From Candidatus Peregrinibacteria bacterium RIFOXYB2_FULL_33_20 (lineage in GTDB: Bacteria > Patescibacteriota > Gracilibacteria > UBA1369 > GWF2-33-10): 64,000 bases of DNA. The stretch is from contig MFXK01000006.1 in the NCBI GenBank assembly GCA_001788835.1, positions 16,988-80,987 of the forward strand, in the 5' to 3' direction. The notes under the pieces were generated by a model, which saw nothing but the letters and a program-made list of their open reading frames with translations, ran no database searches and was not told the origin of the DNA. This document shows positions 38,723-48,038 of this stretch, in pieces (position 1 is the first letter of the stretch; each line of letters begins with the position of its first letter). The translations under genes were made by a program, and so were the position numbers.

Positions 38723-40012
38723 TTAGAACAAAGTAGCTTGCTTGCCTAGGGTACTGTTTTTTTCTTCATCAGAAAAAATATTGACCGTGCCGAATTCGCC
38801 GTCATAACCAGCCTTGATCTGGATTTGGCCAAGACGCATTCTGTTAATGCCTTCGGCAATCATTGAATTAGAGGCTTTTTGAATGTCATCAATTCTGGCA
38901 TCTAACAAAATTTTAAATTCATTGCCAAGTTTTTCCAACATATTTTGGTACATTTGCTCGACTTTTTTGCTTTTTACCGTGGATTTGAAGACTTCAGCAA
39001 TAATTTCCGGCAGGGGAATGATACTATAAAAAGGTCGAGCTTGATTTGGTTTAAAATTTTTAGGCTTATCAGCTAGTTTCTCTACTCGGTGCATGACGCC
39101 GATCGTAACTTTTTTACAGCATTTTGGACATAAATAATTATTTTTGATACTTTCTTTGGGGCTTAATCTAATTTGACAGTTTCTGTGCCCGTCTAGGTGA
39201 TATTTACCTTCCTCCGGGAAAAATTCAATGGTAGCTTCAAAAGCTTTTAAATCATTGTTCCTCAAAGCTTTGGTGATGGCGTCATAGGAAAGATCAGTGT
39301 TAAAAACATTAGCTTCGCGTCCAAGCTTACGGGCGGAATGGGCGTCAGAATTGGAAATCAAAGTTAAATTATTGATTTTTGACCAGCGCCAGTTCATTGC
39401 AGGATCAGAAGAAAGTCCAGTTTCCAGAGCATAAATATATGGAGTTAAATCTTCAAAGCACTCTTCCAGACTATCAAAACCGGACATTGAACCAAAAACA
39501 GAAAAATGAGGAGTCCAGATGTGAGCAGGAATCAGCATACATTCTTCGGAAACATTTAAAACAATTTCTAAAAGTTTTTTTGCATCAAGTCCAAGAATAG
39601 GTCGGCCATCAGATTTTAAATTTCCTATTTTATTTAATTTAGAAATAATTTTGGCTGCATATTCAAGTTTTGGCGCAATAATTAGGTTATGAGTTTTACG
39701 AACTTTATCATTTTTTTTGTAAATTGAGCTTATTTCCACGCTAAGCATGAATCTCATTTCATTTTTGCAGCTGGCAGGGATTTCTTTAGCAAGATCTTTT
39801 TCAAATTCTTTTTTTAGTTTAAAAAGTCCTTCTTCGGCAGGTTCAAGCGTATCTTGAATTTCTTGAAAATATTTGGGATGAGTAAAATCGCCGGTGCCAA
39901 TTACGTTTAATCCTTTTAGCTGTCCCCATTTAGCTAAGCTGATAATGTTCATCTCTTTGGAAGTGGCGCGGGAATAATGCGAGTGAATGTGAAAATCAGC
40001 CTTGAAGGACAT
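38723..40012 (-). CDS. PHP-domain endonuclease Q (EndoQ)-like protein
   Basis: FKADFHIHSHYSRATSKEMN; LISNSDAHSARKLGREANVF; CPKCCKKVTIGVMHRVEKLADK. Confidence 0.85.
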   Translation of the reverse strand: MSFKADFHIHSHYSRATSKEMNIISLAKWGQLKGLNVIGTGDFTHPKYFQEIQDTLEPAEEGLFKLKKEFEKDLAKEIPASCKNEMRFMLSVEISSIYKKNDKVRKTHNLIIAPKLEYAAKIISKLNKIGNLKSDGRPILGLDAKKLLEIVLNVSEECMLIPAHIWTPHFSVFGSMSGFDSLEECFEDLTPYIYALETGLSSDPAMNWRWSKINNLTLISNSDAHSARKLGREANVFNTDLSYDAITKALRNNDLKAFEATIEFFPEEGKYHLDGHRNCQIRLSPKESIKNNYLCPKCCKKVTIGVMHRVEKLADKPKNFKPNQARPFYSIIPLPEIIAEVFKSTVKSKKVEQMYQNMLEKLGNEFKILLDARIDDIQKASNSMIAEGINRMRLGQIQIKAGYDGEFGTVNIFSDEEKNSTLGKQATLF

Positions 40013-40057
40013 GGAATGATTGCTAATTCTTAAATTGTTGATTGGGGGATTGTTTTT

Positions 40058-41098
40058 TTAAAACTGTTCTGTGAATCTTAGATCACCGCCACTTAGCATT
40101 CGAATATCATCAATGCCATATCTCATCATTACTAAGCGAGTTAAGCCAAAGCCAAAAGCCCAGCCTTGATATTCGTCAGGATTGATTCCGCCAGCGCGTA
40201 ATACGTTGGGATGCACCATGCCGGCACCCATAAATTCGACCCAGCCGGATTTTTTGCAAGTTTTACAGCCAGCCCCGTCACAAATCATGCAGGACATATC
40301 AAGTTCCAATCCTGGTTCCACAAAAGGAAAATAACCTGGTCGGAAGCGGACTTTAATTTCTCTTTGAAATAATTTGGATAAAAATTCAGCCATCACGCCT
40401 TTGAGATGAGCCAATGAAATGTTTTTATCAATCATTAAGCCTTCCACTTGATCAAAAGTGTGCTCATGGCAGGCGTCAAGTGCTTCATTACGGAAGACTC
40501 TGCCCGGCACAATAATTCTTAGTGGCGCGCCATATTTTAGCATGGTTCTGATTTGCACTGGTGAGGTTTGAGTCCTTAGAACCAAACGTCCCAGTTTCAG
40601 ATCAGCTTTTTTGTCAATGAAAAAAGTATCTTGCATGTCTCTGGCGGGATGCGTAGCCGGCATGTTCAAATCATCAAAATTAAATTTTTCCACTTCTACT
40701 TCTGGTCCGTCCGCCACTTCAAAGCCCATGCCATGAAAAATGTTTTCCACTTCATATTGAGTGGTGGCCAAAGGATGAGCGTGACCAATATTATATTTAG
40801 CGCCTGGAGCACTAATATCAATAGAATCTTCTTCCAGTTCTTTTAAGATCATTTCATTTTCCAGCATTTTTTCTTTTTGGACAAAAGCCTCTTCCAGGTT
40901 TTTTTTGATAACATTAGAAAATTTGCCAATAGTTGGACGCTGGTCATTTGGTAAATCTTTTAGGCCATGAAGAATTTCTGTTAGTTTTCCTTTTTTGCCG
41001 AGATAAAAAATTTCGTGATTTTTTAATTCATTTAGGTCTTTAGAATTTTGGATTTTTTTCAAAGCTTCAGTTTGTAGATTTTCCAGTTTTTCTTGCAT
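40058..41098 (-). CDS. pheS: Phenylalanyl-tRNA synthetase alpha subunit (start refined)
   Basis: GHAHPLATTQYEVENIFHGMGFEVADGPEVE; PVQIRTM; GWAFGFGLTRLVMMRYGIDDIR. Confidence 0.96.
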   Translation of the reverse strand: MQEKLENLQTEALKKIQNSKDLNELKNHEIFYLGKKGKLTEILHGLKDLPNDQRPTIGKFSNVIKKNLEEAFVQKEKMLENEMILKELEEDSIDISAPGAKYNIGHAHPLATTQYEVENIFHGMGFEVADGPEVEVEKFNFDDLNMPATHPARDMQDTFFIDKKADLKLGRLVLRTQTSPVQIRTMLKYGAPLRIIVPGRVFRNEALDACHEHTFDQVEGLMIDKNISLAHLKGVMAEFLSKLFQREIKVRFRPGYFPFVEPGLELDMSCMICDGAGCKTCKKSGWVEFMGAGMVHPNVLRAGGINPDEYQGWAFGFGLTRLVMMRYGIDDIRMLSGGDLRFTEQF

Positions 41099-41188
41099 GT
41101 TGGGGGAAAATTTATGAAAAAAAAGAGCAACTTTATACAAATCTTAAATTACAGTAAATATTTTTTTCTATCAAGCCCAGAGAAAACA

Positions 41189-41220
41189 AAAAAAGTCCCG
41201 TCATTATGGCGGGACTTTTT
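41189..41220 (-). terminator. Rho-independent terminator (AAGTCCCGccataatgaCGGGACTTTTTTT on minus strand; bidirectional)
   Basis: GC-rich stem flanked by A/T tracts, downstream of HU gene. Confidence 0.85.
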
Positions 41221-41244
41221 GAGTAATCCGTGAGGAAAAGAAAA

Positions 41245-41517
41245 TTATTTAACTTTTTCAGCTAATGATTTTCCTGTTCTCCAGCGAACAACTTTTCTTG
41301 CTGGGATCTTAAGGGTGCTACCAGTTCTTGGGTTAACACCATTGCGTGCTTTTCTTGAAACGACTTTCCATGTGCCGAAGCCTGGAAGAGTTACTTTACC
41401 ACCTTTTTTAAGGGTTACGCTAACAGCTTCAATCATAGCATTTAATGCTTTTGTAGCTGCTGCTTTTGAGATACCGGCGTGTTTCGCCATGGCATCCACA
41501 AGACTTCCTTTTGTCAT
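41245..41517 (-). CDS. HU-family DNA-binding protein
   Basis: LVDAMAKHAGISKAAATKALNAMIEAV; LPGFGTWKVVSRKARNGVNPRTGSTLKIPARKVVRWRTGKSL. Confidence 0.95.
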   Translation of the reverse strand: MTKGSLVDAMAKHAGISKAAATKALNAMIEAVSVTLKKGGKVTLPGFGTWKVVSRKARNGVNPRTGSTLKIPARKVVRWRTGKSLAEKVK

Positions 41518-41883
41518 GTTGGTTAAGTTAGGAAATAATTAACTATTGATTATATAAGGCAAAACTCGAGCTTTTACAAGCGATTTTGCTCTAGAAGTGA
41601 CTTTGATGATTAACGGTTGAAGTTTTTTTATAATAATTGGCTTTTGATCATCATTTTGTGGTGTCTTTTAAAATAAAATTATAAAATTTTTTACTGACAT
41701 GGCTAGTAATTACTAAATGTTTTTTTGTAAATGTAAAGTCATTTATCTGAGAATTTTGTGATGGTTTTGCTGATTAAATGCGGATTTTTCCGAATTTTAG
41801 TTGTATAAAATTTTTTTATTAATTTGACTCGATGGATAAAATTCTTTATGAATTTCTTTGATTTAAGATTTAAAATATTTACA

Positions 41884-44130
41884 ATGGCTTCAAATTTAGT
41901 AATCGTTGAGTCTCCCACCAAAGCTAAAACTATTTCCAAATTTTTGGGTAGTAAATATGTTGTTAAGGCTTCCATGGGACATGTGCGGGATTTGCCTAAA
42001 TCAAACATGGGCGTTGATATTGAGCATAATTTTGAACCGAAATACATCATCCCAGTGGATAAGAAAAAAATTATTTCCGAACTCAAATCTTATATTAAAA
42101 CCGATACAACGGTATGGCTAGCAACTGATGAGGACCGAGAAGGAGAGGCTATTGGTTGGCATTTAACCAAAGCTTTGAATCTGACTAAGCAAAAAATTTA
42201 TCGCATTGTTTTTCATGAAATCACTAAATCAGCTTTGGATCAATCTATTAAAAATCCCCGGGATATTGATATTAATTTGGTGAATGCGCAACAGGCTAGA
42301 AGAGTTTTGGATAGATTGGTTGGTTATGAACTTTCGCCGTTTTTGTGGAAGAAAGTTAGATATGGCCTGTCAGCCGGTAGAGTTCAAAGTGTGGCCGTGC
42401 GATTGATTGTAGATCGGGAAAATGAAATTAGAGCTTTTAAATCGGAAGAATATTGGTCAATTACGGCTTTATTTAATAAAAAGAATGATTTTGAAGCCAA
42501 ACTTCATTTTATTGATAGTAAAAAATTTAAATTATCTAATGAGAAAGATGCACAGCAAGTTTTAGAAAATTTAAAAAATGCTAATTATGTAGTGTCAGTC
42601 ATTGAGAAAAAACAAATATCAAGAAATCCTGCGCCACCTTTTACCACCTCCACCCTGCAACAGGAAGCAGGCCGAAAATTAAATATGTCGGTTAGCAAGA
42701 CCATGCTGGTAGCGCAACAATTATATGAAGGTTTAGATATCGGAGAGGGATCAGTTGGTTTGATTACATACATGAGAACGGACTCTGTAAATTTATCTAA
42801 GCAAGCTTTGGATCAGTCTGGAAACGTCATTACGGAATTATTTGGCAAAGAATTTACTTTAGTTAAACCTAGATTTTATAAGAGTAAGAAAGGCGCTCAA
42901 GAAGCTCATGAAGCGATTCGTCCGACCGATTTATCCAGAACGCCAGAATTTTTGAAAAAGTTTTTAAATAAAGAGCAGTATAAATTGTATGAATTGATTT
43001 GGAAAAGGACTTTGGCTTGTCAAATGGCTGAAGCGATATTTGATAGGGTGTCTGTGGATATTGAGAATAGAATTGAGAACCGAGAACTGAGCGCTGAGAA
43101 GGATAAATTATATACATTTAGAGCGACTGGCCAAACCGTGAAATTTCCTGGCTTTATGAAAGTTTATAAGGAAAGTTTTGACGAGCCGCAGGAAGATGAT
43201 GATCAGGAGAAAATTTTACCTAATTTAGTCGAAGGCGATGAACCATCATTGAAAAAACTTACTGAAAATCAGCACTTTACTGAACCGCCGGCCAGATATA
43301 CAGAAGCCAGTCTGGTGAAAAAGCTTGAATCAGAAGGAATAGGCAGGCCAAGTACTTACGCCCCAACCATTTCAACTATTATTAAAAGGCAATATGTGAT
43401 TAAGGAAAAAGCTTGTCTGAAACCTACTGACACGGGCGAGGTCGTGAATAATATTTTGGTGAAACATTTTAGCCAGATTGTAGATTATCAATTCACTGCC
43501 AAAATGGAGGAAGATTTAGATAATATTGCCGAGGGTAAAATTAAATGGGAGCCGGTTATTGATAGTTTTTACCATCCTTTTCATGATAATATCACACAAA
43601 AACAGACGGATTTACAAAAATCCGACCTGATTACCGAAGAAACTAACGAAATTTGTGATAAATGTGGGGCCAAAATGGAAATTAAACTAGGACGATATGG
43701 TAAATTTTTATCCTGTTCTAATTATCCGACCTGTAAAAACGCTAAACCTTTGCGCAAAGATGGCGAAGATAAGGAAATGAAGAAGTTGGAAGCCAAATTA
43801 AGCGATAAAAAGTGCCATAAATGTGGCGAGCCAATGTTGATCAAAACAGGCCGGTTTGGAGAGTTTTTGGCTTGCAGCGGTTATCCAAAATGTAAAAATA
43901 TTGAATCTATTGTGAAATATACAGGCGTTGATTGTCCAGTCTGCAAGGATGGAAAAGTTATTGAAAAAAGGACCAAAAGAGGGAAAATTTTTTATGGATG
44001 TAATAAATATCCAAAATGTAAATTCGCTAGTTGGGATGAACCGGTGAACGAAAAATGCCCTAAATGTAAAAGCTTGGTGGTCAAGAAAAAAGACAGCTTG
44101 AAATGTTCTAAATGCGATTGGAAGAAATGA
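41884..44130 (+). CDS. topA: DNA topoisomerase I with four C-terminal Cys4 zinc-ribbon segments (start refined)
   Basis: MASNLVIVESPTKAKTISKFLG; ATDEDREGEAIGWHL; ITYMRTDSVNLS; CxxC pairs at C-terminus. Confidence 0.97.
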   Translation: MASNLVIVESPTKAKTISKFLGSKYVVKASMGHVRDLPKSNMGVDIEHNFEPKYIIPVDKKKIISELKSYIKTDTTVWLATDEDREGEAIGWHLTKALNLTKQKIYRIVFHEITKSALDQSIKNPRDIDINLVNAQQARRVLDRLVGYELSPFLWKKVRYGLSAGRVQSVAVRLIVDRENEIRAFKSEEYWSITALFNKKNDFEAKLHFIDSKKFKLSNEKDAQQVLENLKNANYVVSVIEKKQISRNPAPPFTTSTLQQEAGRKLNMSVSKTMLVAQQLYEGLDIGEGSVGLITYMRTDSVNLSKQALDQSGNVITELFGKEFTLVKPRFYKSKKGAQEAHEAIRPTDLSRTPEFLKKFLNKEQYKLYELIWKRTLACQMAEAIFDRVSVDIENRIENRELSAEKDKLYTFRATGQTVKFPGFMKVYKESFDEPQEDDDQEKILPNLVEGDEPSLKKLTENQHFTEPPARYTEASLVKKLESEGIGRPSTYAPTISTIIKRQYVIKEKACLKPTDTGEVVNNILVKHFSQIVDYQFTAKMEEDLDNIAEGKIKWEPVIDSFYHPFHDNITQKQTDLQKSDLITEETNEICDKCGAKMEIKLGRYGKFLSCSNYPTCKNAKPLRKDGEDKEMKKLEAKLSDKKCHKCGEPMLIKTGRFGEFLACSGYPKCKNIESIVKYTGVDCPVCKDGKVIEKRTKRGKIFYGCNKYPKCKFASWDEPVNEKCPKCKSLVVKKKDSLKCSKCDWKK
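43059..43105. repeat. Tandem GAGAACCGAGAACTGAG-type repeat in frame within topA (ENRIENRELSAEKDK)
   Basis: 43075-43100 is 25/26 identical to the queG repeat at 22406-22442 (reverse strand). Confidence 0.8.
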
Positions 44131-44142
44131 TGAGCCCGAAAG

Positions 44143-44545
44143 CCCCTTTTTCAGTCATAAGCCGAATCCTGTTCCTCCTATGCTAAAGCTTCGAAGGGTT
44201 GATCATCTATCTAATTTCTATATCACTATAGAACTTAAGCGATTATGAAGCTGGCGCATTTGAGACTTTGTTGCGTAAATCCAGTCTTCCCATATAATCT
44301 TGCAGCCTGTAGAGTTTGCCAATCCAATATCATTACTGATATAGGGTCCCTGCTGAGCGAGGGCTTTTCACCTTTTGCCCTCCTACACCAAGGTTTCGGA
44401 GGGTTAGTATTGTCTCTGTGGCACTGGTCCTATTTTAGGCATTACCCTAAAATGATAGTCATTAGCTATTACAGCGTCTTAAAAGCTGTTCGGACTTTCC
44501 TCCTGTTTTGAAAAAACAAACAGGCGATCATTCCTGAAAAAGGGG
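44143..44545 (-). ncRNA. rnpB: RNase P RNA
   Basis: Minus strand reads ...CAGGAGGAAAGTCCGAACAGC...GGAACAGGATTCGGCTTATGACTG; P1 pairing CTGAAAAAGGGG (44534-44545) with CCCCTTTTTCAG (44143-44154). Confidence 0.95.
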
Positions 44546-44569
44546 AATTATTATAAGAAGATTTGGTTT

Positions 44570-45883
44570 TTAATGCAAGAAATTCAGCAAAAAGACACTT
44601 AAAATTCCGACGGCGCTGGTAATTAAGAAATTTTTGAATATAATTTTAGAAAAATTTCTGGAGCCAAAAATAAAAGCAATTAAGCCTTTGAAAAACATGT
44701 TGGAAATGGCGACGATTACCACACCTTTGGCTGCAGTAAAGATTAAAGCTGGACTTTCGCCTGCCAGTTTGACCATGGATAAAGAAAAAACATCCACATC
44801 TACCATACCAGAAATCACAGCCGCTAGATAAAGGCCTTTTGAACCTAAATATTTATTAGCAAATTCAATTATAAATAGAGTGAAAATAAAGAAAACAGCA
44901 AACTTGATACCAGTGAAAATTTTGAAAGGACTTGTCGTGATGGCTTCATTTTTTTTATGTTGCACTTTATGGTGATTTTGTTTTTTTAAAATATATAAAT
45001 TAATTAGGACCTCCATTATGCTGGCGAAAAGCATCAGAGAAATTGGCAAAAGAATTAACTTAAACAATTCTAAATTAAATACTGATATAATTGCTGATAA
45101 TCTGATAAACATTACTGCCGAAGCAATAATCGTGCCGCAGGCTAAAATTCGGTATGATTTAATATTGGCATCTAATTTGCTTTTTTCTGACATGGATTGA
45201 GTCAGCGCGGTGGATGAAGCTAGGCCACCGATTAAACCGGTAAAAATAGTGCCTTTGCTTTCGCCGATAATTCGATTCAAAATATAACCGATGAAGCTAA
45301 TGCCTAGAATCAGCAAAATCAATATCCAAACATCGTACGGTACAAAAATTCCCCAGGGATCGATGGCTTCGTGAGGTAGGATTGGCAGAACTATACAAGC
45401 CAGAATGGCAAATTCAATAGTGGCCAAAAATTCTTTATCATTAATTTTATTAACAAATTCGTGCAAAGATTTTTTTCCAGATAAAATCAAAGCAGTGATA
45501 ATGCAAAATATTATGGCCAGTAAATAATTGAAATATACTAATACGCCAATTAAATAGGTCATAATTGCTCCAACTTCAGATGTAATACCATTTATTTCCT
45601 TTTTTTGAAGTTCTATAAAATAATTTATTGAAATAAGTATGATTAAACCTGCAAATGATACAAAAGCAAAGATGGAATTTGTTTCATTATATATAAGCAT
45701 ACTTAAGAACCCAATCATTGAAATTAAAGTGAAAGTTCGGATGCCTCCAAATTCTTTTAAATTTTCTTTTTGCTGAACTTTTTCACGTTCAAGTCCAATA
45801 AAGGCTCCAATGAATATAGCAATAAGTAATTTAAAAAGAATTTCTAAATCAATTCCGTTTGAAAATAATTGTAAAAAGTTCAT
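44570..45883 (-). CDS. MgtC/SapB-like N-terminal + DUF4010-like membrane protein
   Basis: LLIAIFIGAFIGLERE...GGIRTFTLISMIGFLS; GGLASSTALTQSMSEKSK. Confidence 0.85.
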   Translation of the reverse strand: MNFLQLFSNGIDLEILFKLLIAIFIGAFIGLEREKVQQKENLKEFGGIRTFTLISMIGFLSMLIYNETNSIFAFVSFAGLIILISINYFIELQKKEINGITSEVGAIMTYLIGVLVYFNYLLAIIFCIITALILSGKKSLHEFVNKINDKEFLATIEFAILACIVLPILPHEAIDPWGIFVPYDVWILILLILGISFIGYILNRIIGESKGTIFTGLIGGLASSTALTQSMSEKSKLDANIKSYRILACGTIIASAVMFIRLSAIISVFNLELFKLILLPISLMLFASIMEVLINLYILKKQNHHKVQHKKNEAITTSPFKIFTGIKFAVFFIFTLFIIEFANKYLGSKGLYLAAVISGMVDVDVFSLSMVKLAGESPALIFTAAKGVVIVAISNMFFKGLIAFIFGSRNFSKIIFKNFLITSAVGILSVFLLNFLH

Positions 45884-45930
45884 TTTTCCTAATTAATCTT
45901 ATTATTATAGCAAAAAACGAGAAGGAGCTC

Positions 45931-46095
45931 AACTCACCCCCCTGCCCCCGCCTCTCTTAAAAAAGAGGGGGGAATTCTGACGAGTAACTCACCTTCTCTG
46001 CCCCAACTCTCTTAAAAGAGAGGGGGGTGGAAAAAGTCCCTCTCTTTCAAGCTTGTCCTCGACTCCGATCGGGGAAGAGGGATTTAGGGTGAGTT
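45931..46095. repeat. Cluster of family-A palindromic arms
   Basis: aactcacccccctgcccccgcctctctt...aactcaccttctctgccccaactctcttaaaagagagg...ccctctctt...aagagggatttagggtgagtt. Confidence 0.85.
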
Positions 46096-46991
46096 TTTAG
46101 CATCAAATATTTTTCAGCATTTGGGAAAAGGGCTTTTTCTGGAATTAATCCAACTAATTCGGATTCAAGAATTTCAAGATTATTTTCACTACATTCTTTT
46201 TTTATAAAATCAAAAACAGTTTTTGGCGATGTAATTGTGTAGTCTGTGAGGTTCATAGAAATTTGGATTTTATGTTGGTTTTTTAATTTTAAGGCTAAAG
46301 CTTTGACACATGGAAGTCCTCCATTGCTTTCACGGATTTTTTTTGCAATATTAGTTGCAATCCTAAAGATGTTAAGATTCCTGTTTTCACAGGAATGACA
46401 GTGAGTGGAATAAGAATGACAGGTCGAAATATTTATATTAAATGCAATCAGGATTTTTCTTGCGCCAATACAGATTCCACCTGCTGAACCAATTTTTTTT
46501 GGTCCAAAATCAGGGTTTAGATCTTCATTTGTTTTTATCTCATTTTCTAATTTTAAAAAACCTTGATTTCGAATATGGCTTAAATTTTTACGTTCAGGCC
46601 TTTTGGCAGAATATTCAAACAAATAAACAGGAATTTTTAAATTTTTTCCAACTTTTTTTCCTAGTTTTTCTGCAATTTGGCAACATTCATCCATGGATGA
46701 ATTTCTAAGTGGCACAAATGGGACTACATCTGTTGCGCCAATAAATGGATGAACGCCAGAATGTTTATTTAAATCAATAATTTCTGAGGCTTTTTTGATG
46801 GCATTATAAGCTCCATTTAAAATGTTTTTTTCGTTTCCAGTAAAAGTTACAACTGACCTGTTATGATCAACATCACTCGAAAAATCCAAAATTTTAATCT
46901 CAGGAATTTTTTTAATTTCATCAAGAATTTGATTCAAAATTTTTGGATCGCTGGTGGAAAAATTAGGGACACATTCAATGATTTTGGACAT
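46047..46991 (-). CDS. Glutamate formiminotransferase (FTCD N-terminal family) with repeat-derived internal segment and C-terminus
   Basis: ECVPNFSTSDP; HNRSVVTFTG; HSGVHPFIGATDVVPFVPL; MNLTDYTITSPKTVFDFI. Confidence 0.9.
   Translation of the reverse strand: MSKIIECVPNFSTSDPKILNQILDEIKKIPEIKILDFSSDVDHNRSVVTFTGNEKNILNGAYNAIKKASEIIDLNKHSGVHPFIGATDVVPFVPLRNSSMDECCQIAEKLGKKVGKNLKIPVYLFEYSAKRPERKNLSHIRNQGFLKLENEIKTNEDLNPDFGPKKIGSAGGICIGARKILIAFNINISTCHSYSTHCHSCENRNLNIFRIATNIAKKIRESNGGLPCVKALALKLKNQHKIQISMNLTDYTITSPKTVFDFIKKECSENNLEILESELVGLIPEKALFPNAEKYLMLKTHPKSLFPDRSRGQA
46375..46422. repeat. Family-B palindrome (TGTCATTCCTGTgaaaACAGGAATCT) inside the formiminotransferase
   Basis: agattcctgttttcacaggaatgaca; encodes THCHSCENRNL. 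Confidence 0.85.
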
Positions 46992-47039
46992 GTAAAAATC
47001 AAAAAATCTATGACTAATTTATCATAAAATAGAAAAATT

Positions 47040-47921
47040 TTACTCTGAAATTTCTGGTGGTTGAGCTGTATTTCCTGATATTATTTTTACTGTATCATCC
47101 ACCTCTTCATCATCAGAGACAAAATTTTCAAGTTTTAAATCTTCAGCATTATATCCTAAATGTATACCACCATCATCATCAATGTCATCGATATAACTGT
47201 TTATTATAATATTATTAGAATCGGCTTGTACATCACAGAATGGGTGGACTATTGGACTGGTTGGAGTGATAATTTTAACTGAATTATCAACTTTTGTTGG
47301 TCCTGTTATCACTTCAGAAATGGGAATTTCTTCCCAATCATCAGGAACAGTAATGGACATCGCCATTTCCTGTATTCTTTCTGTGATAGATGGTTCCTTT
47401 CTAAGTAACTTTCTGGTTAGTCTCCTTACTAATGATGAATTTTGTCTTACAAGTGATATATTTTGAGCTGAAATATATGTCGCTAAAACTTTATCTAATA
47501 TTATATATAAACTAGTATTGCTTAAACTATTTTTTGATTGAGTAGAATTAGATGGACTATCGTTTGATGGATCTATTTCTAAGGCTAAGTCATATCCAAT
47601 TTCTTCTGTTATATATGCTAATCTACGTTGATCGTTTAATAAATTTTTTAATAAAATTATCGCTTTATCAAAAGATTGTCTTGCATAATTATTATTATTT
47701 AGCCTAGCTTCTCTAAATCTAATATATGCTATTTTTTCATTACGAGGAGCAGTTTTTTGATCTAATTCTGCCACTGGTTCATCTCTTGTTTCTCTGCTAT
47801 ATTGTCTCGCTAAAGTTGGTTGGCTGTTACCTGCTTCTGTTGTTTCACTTTTATTTAAGACTCTTTGCTCTTTAAATAAACTTGAATAAGTCCCCATAAA
47901 AATAGATTTAGAAGATGTCAA
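47040..47921 (-). CDS. Hypothetical protein with acidic C-terminus
   Basis: ORF; NSYIDDIDDDGGIHLGYNAEDLKLENFVSDDEEVDDTV. Confidence 0.6.
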   Translation of the reverse strand: MTSSKSIFMGTYSSLFKEQRVLNKSETTEAGNSQPTLARQYSRETRDEPVAELDQKTAPRNEKIAYIRFREARLNNNNYARQSFDKAIILLKNLLNDQRRLAYITEEIGYDLALEIDPSNDSPSNSTQSKNSLSNTSLYIILDKVLATYISAQNISLVRQNSSLVRRLTRKLLRKEPSITERIQEMAMSITVPDDWEEIPISEVITGPTKVDNSVKIITPTSPIVHPFCDVQADSNNIIINSYIDDIDDDGGIHLGYNAEDLKLENFVSDDEEVDDTVKIISGNTAQPPEISE

Positions 47922-48038
47922 TACTATACCACATTTTTTGGTTTTGCAAACGGAAAAGAGAACTTAGAAATTTAAATTTATATAATCTATATTATCATAA
48001 TCTTAACTGACATTATTTAATAAAAAAAAAATCGAAAA

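Noticed and set aside
44245-44511. 88-aa ORF in the ORF track
   Set aside because: Lies antisense within the RNase P RNA; cysteine-rich translation is an artefact of the RNA gene.
45931-46095. GC-rich repeat cluster considered as CRISPR
   Set aside because: Irregular palindromic arms without uniform spacers, and no cas genes.
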